A model generated the notes under the pieces. It did no database searches and was not told the origin of the DNA. It saw only the letters and a program-made list of their open reading frames with translations. From UBA668 sp031413415 (GTDB lineage Bacteria > Actinomycetota > Acidimicrobiia > Acidimicrobiales > Ilumatobacteraceae), in contig JANOET010000197.1 in NCBI GenBank assembly GCA_031413415.1, positions 1 through 28,357 of the forward strand: a stretch of DNA of 28,357 bases, written 5' to 3'. Below, one piece after another: positions 14,738-22,510 of the stretch. Within the stretch, counting starts at the first letter, position 1. The number at the start of each line of letters is the position of its first letter. Position numbers and translations under genes: made by a program.

Positions 14738-15694
14738 ATGAACATCTGGGTCTTTGCACAAGCAGCCAACGGCGCCCCCACCACGGGCACGCTGGAACTC
14801 ATCACCAAGGCACGCAGTCTCGGTACCGTCACCGCGTTCGTCGGTGGCGATGCCTCGGCCGTCGCCGCCGAACTCGGCAACCACGGTGCCGTCAAGGTCT
14901 ACGCGACCGGCGATCTGGGCGGCAAGCTGCCCGGTGTGGCCGTGTCGGCCGCCATGAAGGCCGTCATCGACGGTGGCGACACCCCCGACCTCATCCTGTT
15001 CCCGCAGACCTACGAAGGTCGCGACGTCGTCAGCCGTCTGTCGGTGAAGCTGGACCGCACGGTCCTCACCAACAACGTCGACATCACCGTCGACGGCGGT
15101 TCGGTCGGCGTCACCACGCCCATCTTCGGTGGCAACGTGCTCGTCACCACCGGCTTCTCGGGCTCGGCTCCGCACCTCGCGGCGTTCCGCCCGAAGAGCT
15201 TCGCCGCCGAGCCCTCCGGTGGAGGAGCCCCCGAAGTGGTCGCTGTTCCGGTGCCCGAGCTCGGCGCCACCGGCACCGCGCAGGTCACCGCCGTCCACGT
15301 CGAGGAGACCTCCGGTCCGAAGCTCGACGAGGCCGCGATCGTGGTCTCGGGTGGCCGTGGCCTCGGTGAGGCCGCCAAGTACGAGATGGTCGAGACCCTG
15401 GCCAAGCTGCTCAAGGGTGCGCCCGGCGCCAGCCGTGCCATCGTCGACGCCGGTTGGGTGCCCTACAGCTACCAGGTCGGTCAGACCGGCAAGGTCGTCA
15501 AGCCGGGCGTGTACATCGCGGCCGGCATCTCGGGCGCCACCCAGCACATGGTGGGCATGAAGGGCGCGAAGAACATCATCGCGATCAACAAGGACAAGGA
15601 AGCGCCCATCTTCGGCATCGCCGATCTGGGCATCGTGGGCGACGTCCACAAGGTTCTGCCGAAGCTCATCGAGGCCCTCCGGGCCCGCGGCTGA
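14738..15694 (+). CDS. etfA: electron transfer flavoprotein alpha subunit
   Basis: A 318-residue EtfA. The N-terminal half is the alpha/beta domain; the C-terminal FAD domain has VVSGGRGLG, then VGQTGKVVKPGVYIAAGISG and ATQHMVGMKGAKNIIAINKD, then APIFGIADLGIVGDV, all classical. GAGGT is 10 bases before the ATG. It forms the FAD-binding heterodimer with the preceding EtfB and serves fatty-acid and amino-acid oxidation. No ETF-quinone oxidoreductase or acyl-CoA dehydrogenase gene is in the window. A strong hairpin closes the operon 23 bases downstream. Confidence 0.95.
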   Translation: MNIWVFAQAANGAPTTGTLELITKARSLGTVTAFVGGDASAVAAELGNHGAVKVYATGDLGGKLPGVAVSAAMKAVIDGGDTPDLILFPQTYEGRDVVSRLSVKLDRTVLTNNVDITVDGGSVGVTTPIFGGNVLVTTGFSGSAPHLAAFRPKSFAAEPSGGGAPEVVAVPVPELGATGTAQVTAVHVEETSGPKLDEAAIVVSGGRGLGEAAKYEMVETLAKLLKGAPGASRAIVDAGWVPYSYQVGQTGKVVKPGVYIAAGISGATQHMVGMKGAKNIIAINKDKEAPIFGIADLGIVGDVHKVLPKLIEALRARG

Positions 15695-15717
15695 CGCAAC
15701 GCGAACAGTCAGCCACT

Positions 15718-15760
15718 CTGGGGCTGGATCGTTTCGGTTTCCGGGACGATCCAGCCCCAG
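15718..15760. terminator. strong hairpin after etfA, probably bidirectional
   Basis: CTGGGGCTGGATCGT (15718-15732) pairs perfectly with ACGATCCAGCCCCAG (15746-15760) around a 13-base loop, giving a 15-bp GC-rich stem between the convergent etfA and SCO1664-type genes. It has no long T-run (TTGCCGTTGT follows), as is common in actinobacteria. A further AGCCCCAG lies at 15781-15788. Confidence 0.85.
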
Positions 15761-15802
15761 TTGCCGTTGTGAGACGGCTCAGCCCCAGATACCAAGGTCG
15801 GG

Positions 15803-16519
15803 TCAGACGAGGGGCCAGGGGTAGCGGCGGCCGGAGTCGTCGGTCGGGAAGACCGGGTGATCGACGATCCACTGGGCGCGTTCCTGCATCGCCTCGACCT
15901 CGTCGTCGCGGAGCAGGGCTGCCACGTCGAGCGGGACCCGCTCGACGAGTTCCTCGGCAGCCGTGAGCAGATGCGCCGGCACTTCGCAACCACCGAACTC
16001 CCAGATGACCGTGCGCAGCTTGAAGCCGGCGGCGAAGCACAGGCCGTGGTCGATGCCCCAGAGGTGATCGTCGGCGTCGATGAGCACGTGCCCGCTCTTG
16101 CGGTCGGTGTTGTTGTTGATCAGGTCGAAGAACGCGAACGCCTGCAGGGCGTCGTGCAGATCGTCGCGGTTCTCGTAGATGGTGAAGTAGTGCTGCTGGT
16201 GGTCGGCCTCGACGAACCACTGCAGGCTGCCCTCGCCATGGGGTCCATCGCGCAGCACGGTGGGCGGCACGATGCCCAGGCCGAGCGACTCGCTGAGTCG
16301 GTAGGCGGCGAACTCCCGCTTGTGCAGACCGGGCTCGAAGTCCCACAGCGGGCGCTCGCCGCGCAGCGGTTTGTAGATGGCCTGACCGATGGGCTCGCCG
16401 TCGGCGCAGAGCGTGCACAGCAGCGTGGCGTTGCTGCTCCACGGCATTCGGCCCTCGACCTGGATCTCGGCCGTCTCGAGCCACCGCAGGTGCTGCGCGT
16501 CTAATTCATGCGCGGACAC
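15803..16519 (-). CDS. SCO1664-type HipA/PI-kinase-like protein
   Basis: A 238-residue protein with a minimal kinase-like core. Lys50 in GQAIYKPLRGERPLWDF is the likely ATP-binding lysine; FDLINNNTDRKSGH (131-144) resembles the catalytic loop of phosphatidylinositol 3/4-kinase-like and HipA folds; and GIDHGLCF, with Asp157, matches the metal-binding DFG-type motif. It belongs to the actinobacterial SCO1664 family (M. tuberculosis Rv2133c); substrate and activity are not established. GTG at 16519, with AAGG 6 bases upstream, is the start; the first 19 bases overlap the end of the DUF3090 gene, so translation is probably coupled. Third gene of the operon with the phosphatase and DUF3090. Elsewhere this trio sits beside mshC (mycothiol synthesis); mshC is not here. 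Confidence 0.85.
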   Translation of the reverse strand: MSAHELDAQHLRWLETAEIQVEGRMPWSSNATLLCTLCADGEPIGQAIYKPLRGERPLWDFEPGLHKREFAAYRLSESLGLGIVPPTVLRDGPHGEGSLQWFVEADHQQHYFTIYENRDDLHDALQAFAFFDLINNNTDRKSGHVLIDADDHLWGIDHGLCFAAGFKLRTVIWEFGGCEVPAHLLTAAEELVERVPLDVAALLRDDEVEAMQERAQWIVDHPVFPTDDSGRRYPWPLV

Positions 16520-17007
16520 ACGTGGCCTTCGGGGTTCATCGGCTGGGTGCACCACCGGCAGGCGGGTCGGCCTGCGGACACGACCGAGTCGGTGCGCTCG
16601 CAGAACGCCGCTGCCTGTGCGCGCGTCAGGAAGACGCGCAGCTGACCGCGGTCGTCGTCCTCGATCGGCTGGCCTTCTCCGTCGACGTCGACGACCTCTT
16701 CGAGTTGCACGAGGACGCGGTCGGTGGCCCGGTCGTAGCCGAGGCCGACGGGGCCGAGCACGAACACTGCGTCGGCGGGCGTGGCGAGCTCCATGGCCGA
16801 CGGCACCGGCTTGTCCGTGGGGTCGGGAAGGTCGTGCAGCACGCGGCGGAGGTAGTCGGCGATGGCCGATGCCTGCTGCTTCTCGCACTTCACCGTGACC
16901 CGCACCGTGCCACGTCGGGCCTGGAGGAAGAACACACGCGACCCGGGCTGGCCGATCGCGCCGACCGTGAAGGCGTCGACCTCGTCGAAGTCGTAGAACA
17001 CGCTCAT
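16501..17007 (-). CDS. DUF3090 family zinc-ribbon-like protein
   Basis: A 168-residue member of actinobacterial family DUF3090 (M. tuberculosis Rv2134c type). MSVFYDFDEVDAFTVGAIGQPGSRVFFLQA is the family opening. The C-terminus has Cys-x2-Cys in ACRWCTQPM and then GHVCPRMN, so four metal ligands (three Cys plus a Cys or His) are available, probably for zinc. The middle VLGPVGLGYD and DDDRGQLRVFLTRAQAAAFCERT are typical. Function is unknown. The frame extends to 17046 but would overlap the phosphatase gene; ATG at 17007 lies 7 bases after that gene's stop and matches the family N-terminus. The preceding Shine-Dalgarno sequence is poor, consistent with coupling. Confidence 0.88.
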   Translation of the reverse strand: MSVFYDFDEVDAFTVGAIGQPGSRVFFLQARRGTVRVTVKCEKQQASAIADYLRRVLHDLPDPTDKPVPSAMELATPADAVFVLGPVGLGYDRATDRVLVQLEEVVDVDGEGQPIEDDDRGQLRVFLTRAQAAAFCERTDSVVSAGRPACRWCTQPMNPEGHVCPRMN

Positions 17008-17014
17008 CGCCGGG

Positions 17015-17665
17015 TCAGGAGGGCCGCAGCTCGGCGAGCGAGCCACCCGTGGAGTTGACCGTCAGCACGACCGGCGCACCCATTCCGTAGGCGATGGCCG
17101 TGATCGAGCACGTGCTGATGACGATGCGCTGGAACAGATCGATGTGCGTCCCCATCGCGTGGGCGACCAATGCCTTGATGGGGTCGGCGTGCGAGACGCA
17201 CACGATGGTGCCGCCGGCGTGTTTGGCGCGCAGGCGATCGACGGCGTTGACCATTCGAGTCTGCATCTCGGTGAAGCTCTCGCCGTCGGGGAAGCGGAAC
17301 GTGCTGGGTGCACGTTGCACGGTGTTCCACTCGGGGAGCTTCATCAGGCTCTTCAGCTCGGCACCGGTCCATGCACCGAAGTCGCACTCGAGTAGGCCCC
17401 TGTCGATCTGCACCTTCAGGCCGCGAGCTGCGCCGATGGGCGCTGCTGTCTCGCGGGCTCGTTCGAGCGGCGAGGCGTAGATCGCATCGACCGTCTTCAG
17501 CTCGGCGATACGCGCCGCGGCCTTCTGGGCCTGCTGCACGCCGACGTCGGCCAGGTGCAGGCCGGGGGCGCGGCCGGGCAGCAACTTGCCGGTCGTGGGC
17601 GTCTGCCCATGACGGACGAGGAGCACCAGCGTGGCCTTCGGGGGAGTCGGTTTCGTTCGCGCCAT
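17015..17665 (-). CDS. MSMEG_4193-type histidine phosphatase
   Basis: A 216-residue histidine phosphatase (phosphoglycerate-mutase superfamily). Catalytic residues: Arg18-His19-Gly20 in LVRHGQTP, Arg69 in SPLERARETA, Glu93 in LLECDFGAWTG, and His159 in CVSHADPIKALVAH. The MSMEG_4193 (Rv2135c) subfamily is recognised by this set and the neighbourhood; reported activities are those of a general acid phosphatase, with the natural substrate unknown. First gene of the operon with DUF3090 and the kinase-like gene. ATG at 17665 lies 28 bases from the start of the divergent uracil-DNA glycosylase. A phosphatase next to a kinase-like protein suggests a phosphorylation cycle, which is inference. Confidence 0.9.
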   Translation of the reverse strand: MARTKPTPPKATLVLLVRHGQTPTTGKLLPGRAPGLHLADVGVQQAQKAAARIAELKTVDAIYASPLERARETAAPIGAARGLKVQIDRGLLECDFGAWTGAELKSLMKLPEWNTVQRAPSTFRFPDGESFTEMQTRMVNAVDRLRAKHAGGTIVCVSHADPIKALVAHAMGTHIDLFQRIVISTCSITAIAYGMGAPVVLTVNSTGGSLAELRPS

Positions 17666-17676
17666 TTCGAACTCTG

Positions 17677-17686
17677 AACCTACAGT
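17677..17686. promoter_or_regulatory. bidirectional -10 shared by the phosphatase operon and udgB
   Basis: AACCTACAGT contains TACAGT (plus, 17681-17686) and TAGGTT (minus, 17682-17677), which share the central TA. Predicted starts are 17693 (one base before the udgB ATG) and 17670 (five bases before the phosphatase ATG). Neither gene has a Shine-Dalgarno sequence. No -35 boxes are evident. Confidence 0.55.
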
Positions 17687-17693
17687 GCCGGGC

Positions 17694-18359
17694 ATGGATT
17701 CGCTCGTTCGGCTCAGGAACGACATCTGCGACTGTCGTCGCTGCCCCCGTCTGGTCGAGTGGCGCGAGCAGGTGGCGGTCGAGAAGCGTGCCGCGTACCG
17801 TGATGAGATCTATTGGGGGCGTGGTGTTCCCGGCTTCGGCGACCCGGCGGCACGGATCATGGTGCTCGGTCTGGCGCCTGCTGCCCACGGTGCGAACCGC
17901 ACCGGCCGGTTCTTCACCGGGGACCGGTCGGGCGACTGGCTGTTCCGGGCCATGCACCGCGCAGGTCTGGCCAACCAGGCCGAGTCGGTGGCGATCGACG
18001 ACGGCCTGATCTTGACCGATGCCTGGGTGTCGGCCGCGGTGCGGTGCGCGCCGCCCAACAACAAGCCGTTGCCCGAGGAACGCGAAGCGTGTCGTGCGTT
18101 CCTGCAGCGTGAACTGGCCCTACTGGAACACGTCACGGTGGTGGTGTGCCTGGGTGGGTTCGCCTACGAGGCGGCATGCACCGAGTTCGGCGTGCGGCCG
18201 CGCCCGAAGTTCGGGCACGGGGTGACGGCCCAGACGTCGAAGGGCTTGATCCTGCTGTGCTCGTTCCACCCCAGCCAGCAGAACACCTTCACCGGCCGCC
18301 TGACCGAGCCGATGCTCGACGACGTCTTCCAGAACGCCCGAACCCTCGCCGAAGGCTGA
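17694..18359 (+). CDS. udgB: type-5 uracil-DNA glycosylase
   Basis: A 221-residue family 5 uracil-DNA glycosylase with a 4Fe-4S cluster. Cluster cysteines are Cys14 and Cys17 (CRRCPRL), and Cys118 and Cys133 (CAPP to EAC, fourteen residues between). Motif 1 is GLAPAAHGANRTG (59-71), followed by RFFTGDRSGDWL; motif 2 is FHPSQQN with His192. The alanine-rich motif lacking a catalytic Asp or Asn is what marks UdgB from family 4. It removes uracil, hypoxanthine and related damage from DNA as the first step of base-excision repair, useful in a GC-rich genome prone to cytosine deamination. ATG is at 17694 directly after a -10; probably leaderless. Confidence 0.93.
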   Translation: MDSLVRLRNDICDCRRCPRLVEWREQVAVEKRAAYRDEIYWGRGVPGFGDPAARIMVLGLAPAAHGANRTGRFFTGDRSGDWLFRAMHRAGLANQAESVAIDDGLILTDAWVSAAVRCAPPNNKPLPEEREACRAFLQRELALLEHVTVVVCLGGFAYEAACTEFGVRPRPKFGHGVTAQTSKGLILLCSFHPSQQNTFTGRLTEPMLDDVFQNARTLAEG

Positions 18360-18389
18360 CCCGGCATCGCGTGCCGTCGGGCGGGTGGG

Positions 18390-19493
18390 TCAGGTGAGCA
18401 GGTCGAGGATGCGGTCGACGGGGAGGCCGGGGACGACGTGGCCGTCGACGCCGGTGACGGTGTCGGCGACGAACAGGGCGTTCGTCACCGCCTCCTCGGC
18501 TGCGTCGACGACGGCGGTGAACACTGCGTTCAGCGAGCCGTCGGCCACGAGCTCGACCTGCACGCGGCCGCTGGCGTCGCGAGGCAGTCGGTTCGCGGTC
18601 GAGGCCGCGAGGAAGATGTCGCCGCTGCCGTGGTGGGCGACCGATCCCATTCGTGCCAGACCCAGCCCGACTCGAGTGGCTACCCGCCGCAGTTGGCGGG
18701 CGTCGAGCGGGATGTCGGTGAGCACCACGCCCAGACAGCTGCCGCCGGTGTCGAGCGTGGGCGCGGCTGCGGGGTGGGCGTCTGCGTCGTCGGCGCCGAG
18801 CACCTCGCCGACCAACCGTCCGCCGATGCGCAACTGATCGCGGTCCCCGAAGTTGCACAGCAGCAGCACCCCGACCGTGCCCAGCCCGTCGATGACCCGA
18901 GACGCCGTCCCGATGCCGCCCTTGTGCCCCATGGTGACCATGCCCGTGCCGGCGCCGACGACGCCCTCGGCCACCGGTCCGGACGCCGCCTCGGCCAACG
19001 CCTGCCTGGCGTGGTCGGCGGTGACCCATCGGCGGCGCATGTCGTCGAGCCACGAGTCGTCGCACTCTCCCACGACCGGGATGACCACCTCGCCGGCGCC
19101 GGCCGCGAACAGTTCGTCGACCATCCCATCGGCGACGCGGCCGACCGACGACGTGCCGGTGAGCAGGATCGGGGTCTCGAGCACGCCCCACTCGGTGATC
19201 TCGACGCTGCCGGTCAGCTCGCCCGCGCCGTTGAGCACCGACGTGGCCGCCGGCATGGGCCGACGGAACAACTCGATCGGTTCGTCCGGCACGATCGCGG
19301 TGACGCCGGTGCGGGCCACGGGGCCGCCGGTGCCGCTGCCGGCGCCGGTTCCGTGGAAGAGCGTGACATGGCCGACGCGCACGCCGGGCACGTCGGTGAT
19401 GGCGTTGTGTTCGCCCGTCGGCAGAGCGCCGAACCGGAGGCCGAAGTGACGCGCACGGGGTCGGGGCAGCGGGGCGGGCAGCGGGGCGGGCAT
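18390..19493 (-). CDS. P1 family peptidase (DmpA-type Ntn hydrolase)
   Basis: A 367-residue DmpA/NylC-type N-terminal-nucleophile hydrolase. These are made as one chain that cuts itself, exposing a new Ser or Thr. Here the site is Gly251-Ser252 in LDTGGSCLGVVLTDIPL, nearly the same position as Gly249-Ser250 in Ochrobactrum DmpA. NAITDVPGVRVGHVT (family opening), NGAGELTGSVEITEWG, GTGMVTMGHKGGIGTASR and HHGSGDIFLAAST are family motifs. Members act as aminopeptidases on D- or L-residues, beta-amino acids or nylon oligomers. Start at ATG 19493; TAGATT lies 7 bases before it, so the mRNA is probably leaderless. A longer reading overlaps the divergent gene. Confidence 0.9.
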   Translation of the reverse strand: MPAPLPAPLPRPRARHFGLRFGALPTGEHNAITDVPGVRVGHVTLFHGTGAGSGTGGPVARTGVTAIVPDEPIELFRRPMPAATSVLNGAGELTGSVEITEWGVLETPILLTGTSSVGRVADGMVDELFAAGAGEVVIPVVGECDDSWLDDMRRRWVTADHARQALAEAASGPVAEGVVGAGTGMVTMGHKGGIGTASRVIDGLGTVGVLLLCNFGDRDQLRIGGRLVGEVLGADDADAHPAAAPTLDTGGSCLGVVLTDIPLDARQLRRVATRVGLGLARMGSVAHHGSGDIFLAASTANRLPRDASGRVQVELVADGSLNAVFTAVVDAAEEAVTNALFVADTVTGVDGHVVPGLPVDRILDLLT

Positions 19494-19500
19494 GCGACGC

Positions 19501-19510
19501 AATCTAGGCT
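19501..19510. promoter_or_regulatory. bidirectional -10 shared by the P1 peptidase and deacetylase genes
   Basis: AATCTAGGCT contains TAGGCT (plus, 19505-19510) and TAGATT (minus, 19506-19501), sharing the central TA, exactly as at 17677-17686. Predicted starts are 19517 (ATG at 19519) and 19494 (ATG at 19493). Both genes lack a Shine-Dalgarno sequence. The 25-base gap holds nothing else. Confidence 0.55.
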
Positions 19511-19518
19511 CCGTGGCC

Positions 19519-20613
19519 ATGACCTTACGCATGCCGGTGGTGTGGACCGAGCGCCACCGCGGCCATGCTCCGGACGGCGGCTACTGGCTCGGGATTCGCG
19601 AACCCGGCGACGAGGAGCCGGTGCGCGGCGACACGCTGCACGACCAACTGGTCGCCGCGGGCGCCCACCTCGTGGACGCTCCCGACCTCGGCCTCGGGCC
19701 GGTCCTTGCCGTGCACGATGACGCGTTCGTCGACTGTCTGCGCCGCGCTCACCCGGCATGGGTGGCGGCCGGGCACCTCACCGACCCGGGCCAGCCGCAC
19801 GTGGTGCCGTACGTGTTCGCGGCCGGGGGTTTCGCCGCTCGGGCCCGGCGTGATCGTCGGCCGGCCACCATCCGCGCCGAGATCGGCCTGTACGCCACCG
19901 ATACCCTGACGCTCATCAGCGAGGGAACGTTCGACGCCGCGCTCGGAGCGGTCCACGCCTCGGTGCACGCTGCGGCGTTGGTGTTCGATGGCGCCCCGGC
20001 TGCGTACGCCGCGGTGCGTCCGCCGGGGCACCATGCCGGTCCGGCGTTCTACGGCGGCTCGTGCTTCTTCAACAACGCCGCCGCAGCGGCGCAGGCGCTC
20101 CGCGATGCTGGCGTGCCACGCGTGGCGATCGTCGACATCGATGCACATCAGGGCAACGGCACCCAGGAGATCTTCTGGTCGCGCGGCGACGTGCTCTACG
20201 CGAGCGTCCACATCGACCCGGGTGCCGGCTGGTACCCACACGTCGCGGGGTATCCCGACGAGCGAGGCGACGGTGAGGGTGAGGGCGCGAACCTGAACGT
20301 CACGCTGCCCGAGGGCGCCGGTGACCACGAGTGGCTGGCCGGCATCGGTGCGCTGCTCGATGCGGTGCGCGTTCACGGCGCAGCGGCGGTCGTGGTGTCG
20401 CTCGGCGTCGACGCCGCGACCGACGATCCCAACAGTCCGCTTCACGTCACCGCCGCTGGGTTCCGCGCCGCAGGCCGCCTGCTCGGCGCCGCGGGTCTGC
20501 CGACGGTGTTCGTACAGGAGGGCGGCTACGTGCTGGCGACCCTGGGTCCTCTGGTGCTCGAGGTGTTGCACGGTTTCGAGATGTCGCAGGGATCAGGAGA
20601 ACACGATGGCTGA
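19519..20613 (+). CDS. histone deacetylase-like / acetylpolyamine amidohydrolase
   Basis: A 364-residue class II HDAC-like zinc hydrolase. The active site is intact: His171-His172 in RPPGHHAGP; zinc ligands Asp208 and His210 in DIDAHQGNG and Asp298 in LGVDAATDDP; Tyr337 in EGGYV. Spacing agrees residue by residue (offset 13-14) with Mycoplana acetylpolyamine amidohydrolase as I remember it. It probably deacetylates acetylated polyamines or another small acetylamine; a protein substrate is possible. It ends in an 8-base overlap with the following S9 peptidase gene. Start chosen at ATG 19519, where a -10 hexamer is properly placed; ATGs at 19492 and 19531 are alternatives. Confidence 0.88.
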   Translation: MTLRMPVVWTERHRGHAPDGGYWLGIREPGDEEPVRGDTLHDQLVAAGAHLVDAPDLGLGPVLAVHDDAFVDCLRRAHPAWVAAGHLTDPGQPHVVPYVFAAGGFAARARRDRRPATIRAEIGLYATDTLTLISEGTFDAALGAVHASVHAAALVFDGAPAAYAAVRPPGHHAGPAFYGGSCFFNNAAAAAQALRDAGVPRVAIVDIDAHQGNGTQEIFWSRGDVLYASVHIDPGAGWYPHVAGYPDERGDGEGEGANLNVTLPEGAGDHEWLAGIGALLDAVRVHGAAAVVVSLGVDAATDDPNSPLHVTAAGFRAAGRLLGAAGLPTVFVQEGGYVLATLGPLVLEVLHGFEMSQGSGEHDG

Positions 20614-22447
20614 GTCACCGCAATGGTGGGTGGGGACCGACGAGTGGGGCGGCATCACCGACCCGGGGCGCCCCGACAGTGCCGCGCCGCCCAACTGGCG
20701 CCTCGAGATGATCGCCGCCACCGAGCGGCCGAGGCAGTGTGAGCTCTCACCCGACGGTCGCACCGTCGCGTTCATGCTCGACCGAGACACGTCCGACGTG
20801 TGGACGGTGCCGGTCGCCGGGGGAGCGTCGTTGCGAGTGACCACCGGCAGGCCGATCGCCTCGTTCTGGGAGGACGGCAACGCCGTCTGGTCGCCGTCGG
20901 GCACGCACCTCGCCTACACCCAGGGTGGGAAGGTGATGATCGTCGCTGCCTCGGGCGGCGTGCCCAAGGAGGTCGGACACGGGTCCGGGCCGGCGTGGTT
21001 GGGTGACGACCGGCTGATCATCGGCGTCGAACGCGGCGACACCACGGTGCTCGCGGTCGTCGACATCGCCAGCCCGTGGCCGCGCCCCATCGCGGTTGCG
21101 GGCGCCGACTACGTGAGCGTCGTCGTGTCACCCGACCGATCGAGCGCGGCGTACACCGTCTTCCACCGTGACGACTTGAACTGCACCTCGCTGCACGTAG
21201 TCGACCTGTCCACCGGTCGATCGACCACGGTGGTCCATCAACCGGGCTTCCAGGTGCGCGAACCCGCGTGGTCGCCCGACGGCGCCCGCTTGGCGTACTC
21301 GAGCGAATGGCCCGGCTGGTACGAGGTGTTCACGGTCGATGCAGCGGGACACGAGCGGCCGCACCAGCTCACGATCGACGAGGCCGACTTCGGCGCGCTC
21401 GAATGGTCGGCCGACGGTGTGTCGCTGCTGGCCACCAGAGCGCATCGCGGTGTCACCGATCTCGTCCGGGTCGACGCGACCAGCGGTGAGGTCACCGTGC
21501 TGGCGGAAGGCGGCACATGGTCGTCGCCGCATGCGCTGCCCGACGGCGGCGTGGTGGCGGTGCACGAGAGCTTCGCCATCGCGCCGCGGCTGTGTGTGGT
21601 GTCGCCCGACGGCGACATCCGCGAGCTGGTCGCGCCGACGCCGGCCGCAGTTCGAGCCGCGCCCCACGTCGTTCCGCATCACGTCAGCTACGAGTCGTTC
21701 GACGGTATGGAGGTGCACGGTTGGTTGTACCGGCCGGCGCATGCGGGCGAGGACCGACCCTGCCCTGCGGTCGTGGTGCCGCACGGCGGTCCCACCTCGG
21801 TCACCGGTGCCGAGTGGGACGGCATCGCGCAGTACTTCGTCGACAAGGGCTACGCGTGGTTCGCGCCGAACTTCCGCGGCAGCACCACCTACGGACGCGA
21901 CTACGAACGCGCCAACCATGGTGTGTGGGGTGTGGCGGACACGCACGACTGTCTCGCCGCCTACGACCACCTGGCGTCGCTCGGCTGGGTCGACGCCGAC
22001 CGCGTTGCCATCTTCGGGGCCAGCTACGGGAGCTACTTGGCGTTGGCCTCGGTGGTCGACGATGCGGAGCATCGCTACGCCTGCGCGGTCAGCAAGTACG
22101 GCGACTGCGACATCCTCACCTCGTGGGCGCAGTGCGACCTCATCGGCCGACTCGACCTGGAACGGATGATGGGACATCCGAAGGACCATCGCGCGGAGTA
22201 CGAGGCGGGCTCGCCCATCCACCGGATCGAGCACCTCCGAGTGCCCATCCTCGTCGCGCATGGCGAACTCGACGACCGTGTCCACCCCGACCAGTCGAAG
22301 GAGCTGGTCGAGGCACTGCGTCGGCTGGGCAAGCAGTTCGAGTACGTGACGTACCCGACCGAGGGCCACGGGCTGTTGCGGCCCGAACCGTTCCTGCACT
22401 TCCATCGCCGCCTCGAGCGGTTCCTGGACTGGTACCTGCTGACCTGA
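20606..22447 (+). CDS. S9 family (prolyl oligopeptidase-type) peptidase
   Basis: A 613-residue serine peptidase of family S9, acylaminoacyl-peptidase-like (S9C). The N-terminal part is a beta-propeller with repeated SPDGxxxA blades (LSPDGRTVAF, WSPSGTHLAY, VSPDRSSAAY, WSPDGARLAYSS). The C-terminal alpha/beta-hydrolase domain holds Ser473 in FGASYGSYLAL (Ser replaces the usual second Gly of GxSYGGY), Asp556 in HGELDDRV and His588 in TEGHGLL. It cleaves short or N-acylated peptides in the cytoplasm; no signal peptide. AGGAGAA precedes the ATG, and the gene overlaps the end of the deacetylase gene by 8 bases, so the two are coupled. Linkage of two acyl-removing enzymes suggests catabolism of acetylated compounds (inference). 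Confidence 0.92.
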   Translation: MAESPQWWVGTDEWGGITDPGRPDSAAPPNWRLEMIAATERPRQCELSPDGRTVAFMLDRDTSDVWTVPVAGGASLRVTTGRPIASFWEDGNAVWSPSGTHLAYTQGGKVMIVAASGGVPKEVGHGSGPAWLGDDRLIIGVERGDTTVLAVVDIASPWPRPIAVAGADYVSVVVSPDRSSAAYTVFHRDDLNCTSLHVVDLSTGRSTTVVHQPGFQVREPAWSPDGARLAYSSEWPGWYEVFTVDAAGHERPHQLTIDEADFGALEWSADGVSLLATRAHRGVTDLVRVDATSGEVTVLAEGGTWSSPHALPDGGVVAVHESFAIAPRLCVVSPDGDIRELVAPTPAAVRAAPHVVPHHVSYESFDGMEVHGWLYRPAHAGEDRPCPAVVVPHGGPTSVTGAEWDGIAQYFVDKGYAWFAPNFRGSTTYGRDYERANHGVWGVADTHDCLAAYDHLASLGWVDADRVAIFGASYGSYLALASVVDDAEHRYACAVSKYGDCDILTSWAQCDLIGRLDLERMMGHPKDHRAEYEAGSPIHRIEHLRVPILVAHGELDDRVHPDQSKELVEALRRLGKQFEYVTYPTEGHGLLRPEPFLHFHRRLERFLDWYLLT

Positions 22448-22450
22448 ACG

Positions 22451-22473
22451 GTGTGCCAGGATTGGCGCACTTT
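22451..22473 (+). terminator. weak hairpin after the S9 peptidase gene
   Basis: GTGTGCC (22451-22457) pairs with GGCGCAC (22464-22470) with one G-U pair, around AGGATT, and is followed by TTT. It lies 3 bases after the peptidase stop and 38 bases before the next Shine-Dalgarno sequence. A short stem, so weak evidence; it could equally be an operator for the transporter operon. Confidence 0.35.
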
Positions 22474-22510
22474 CGGCTGAGCGAGCCGCGACGTTCGGGG
22501 AGGAACGACA

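Noticed and set aside
13595..15649. 684-codon open frame antisense to etfB-etfA
   Set aside because: Shadow of two strongly recognised genes; composition dominated by Gly, Asp, Arg and His without motifs.
18360..18389. Terminator GGCA-TCGCG-TGCC between udgB and the P1 peptidase gene
   Set aside because: Only a 4-base stem and no T-run; too weak to list.
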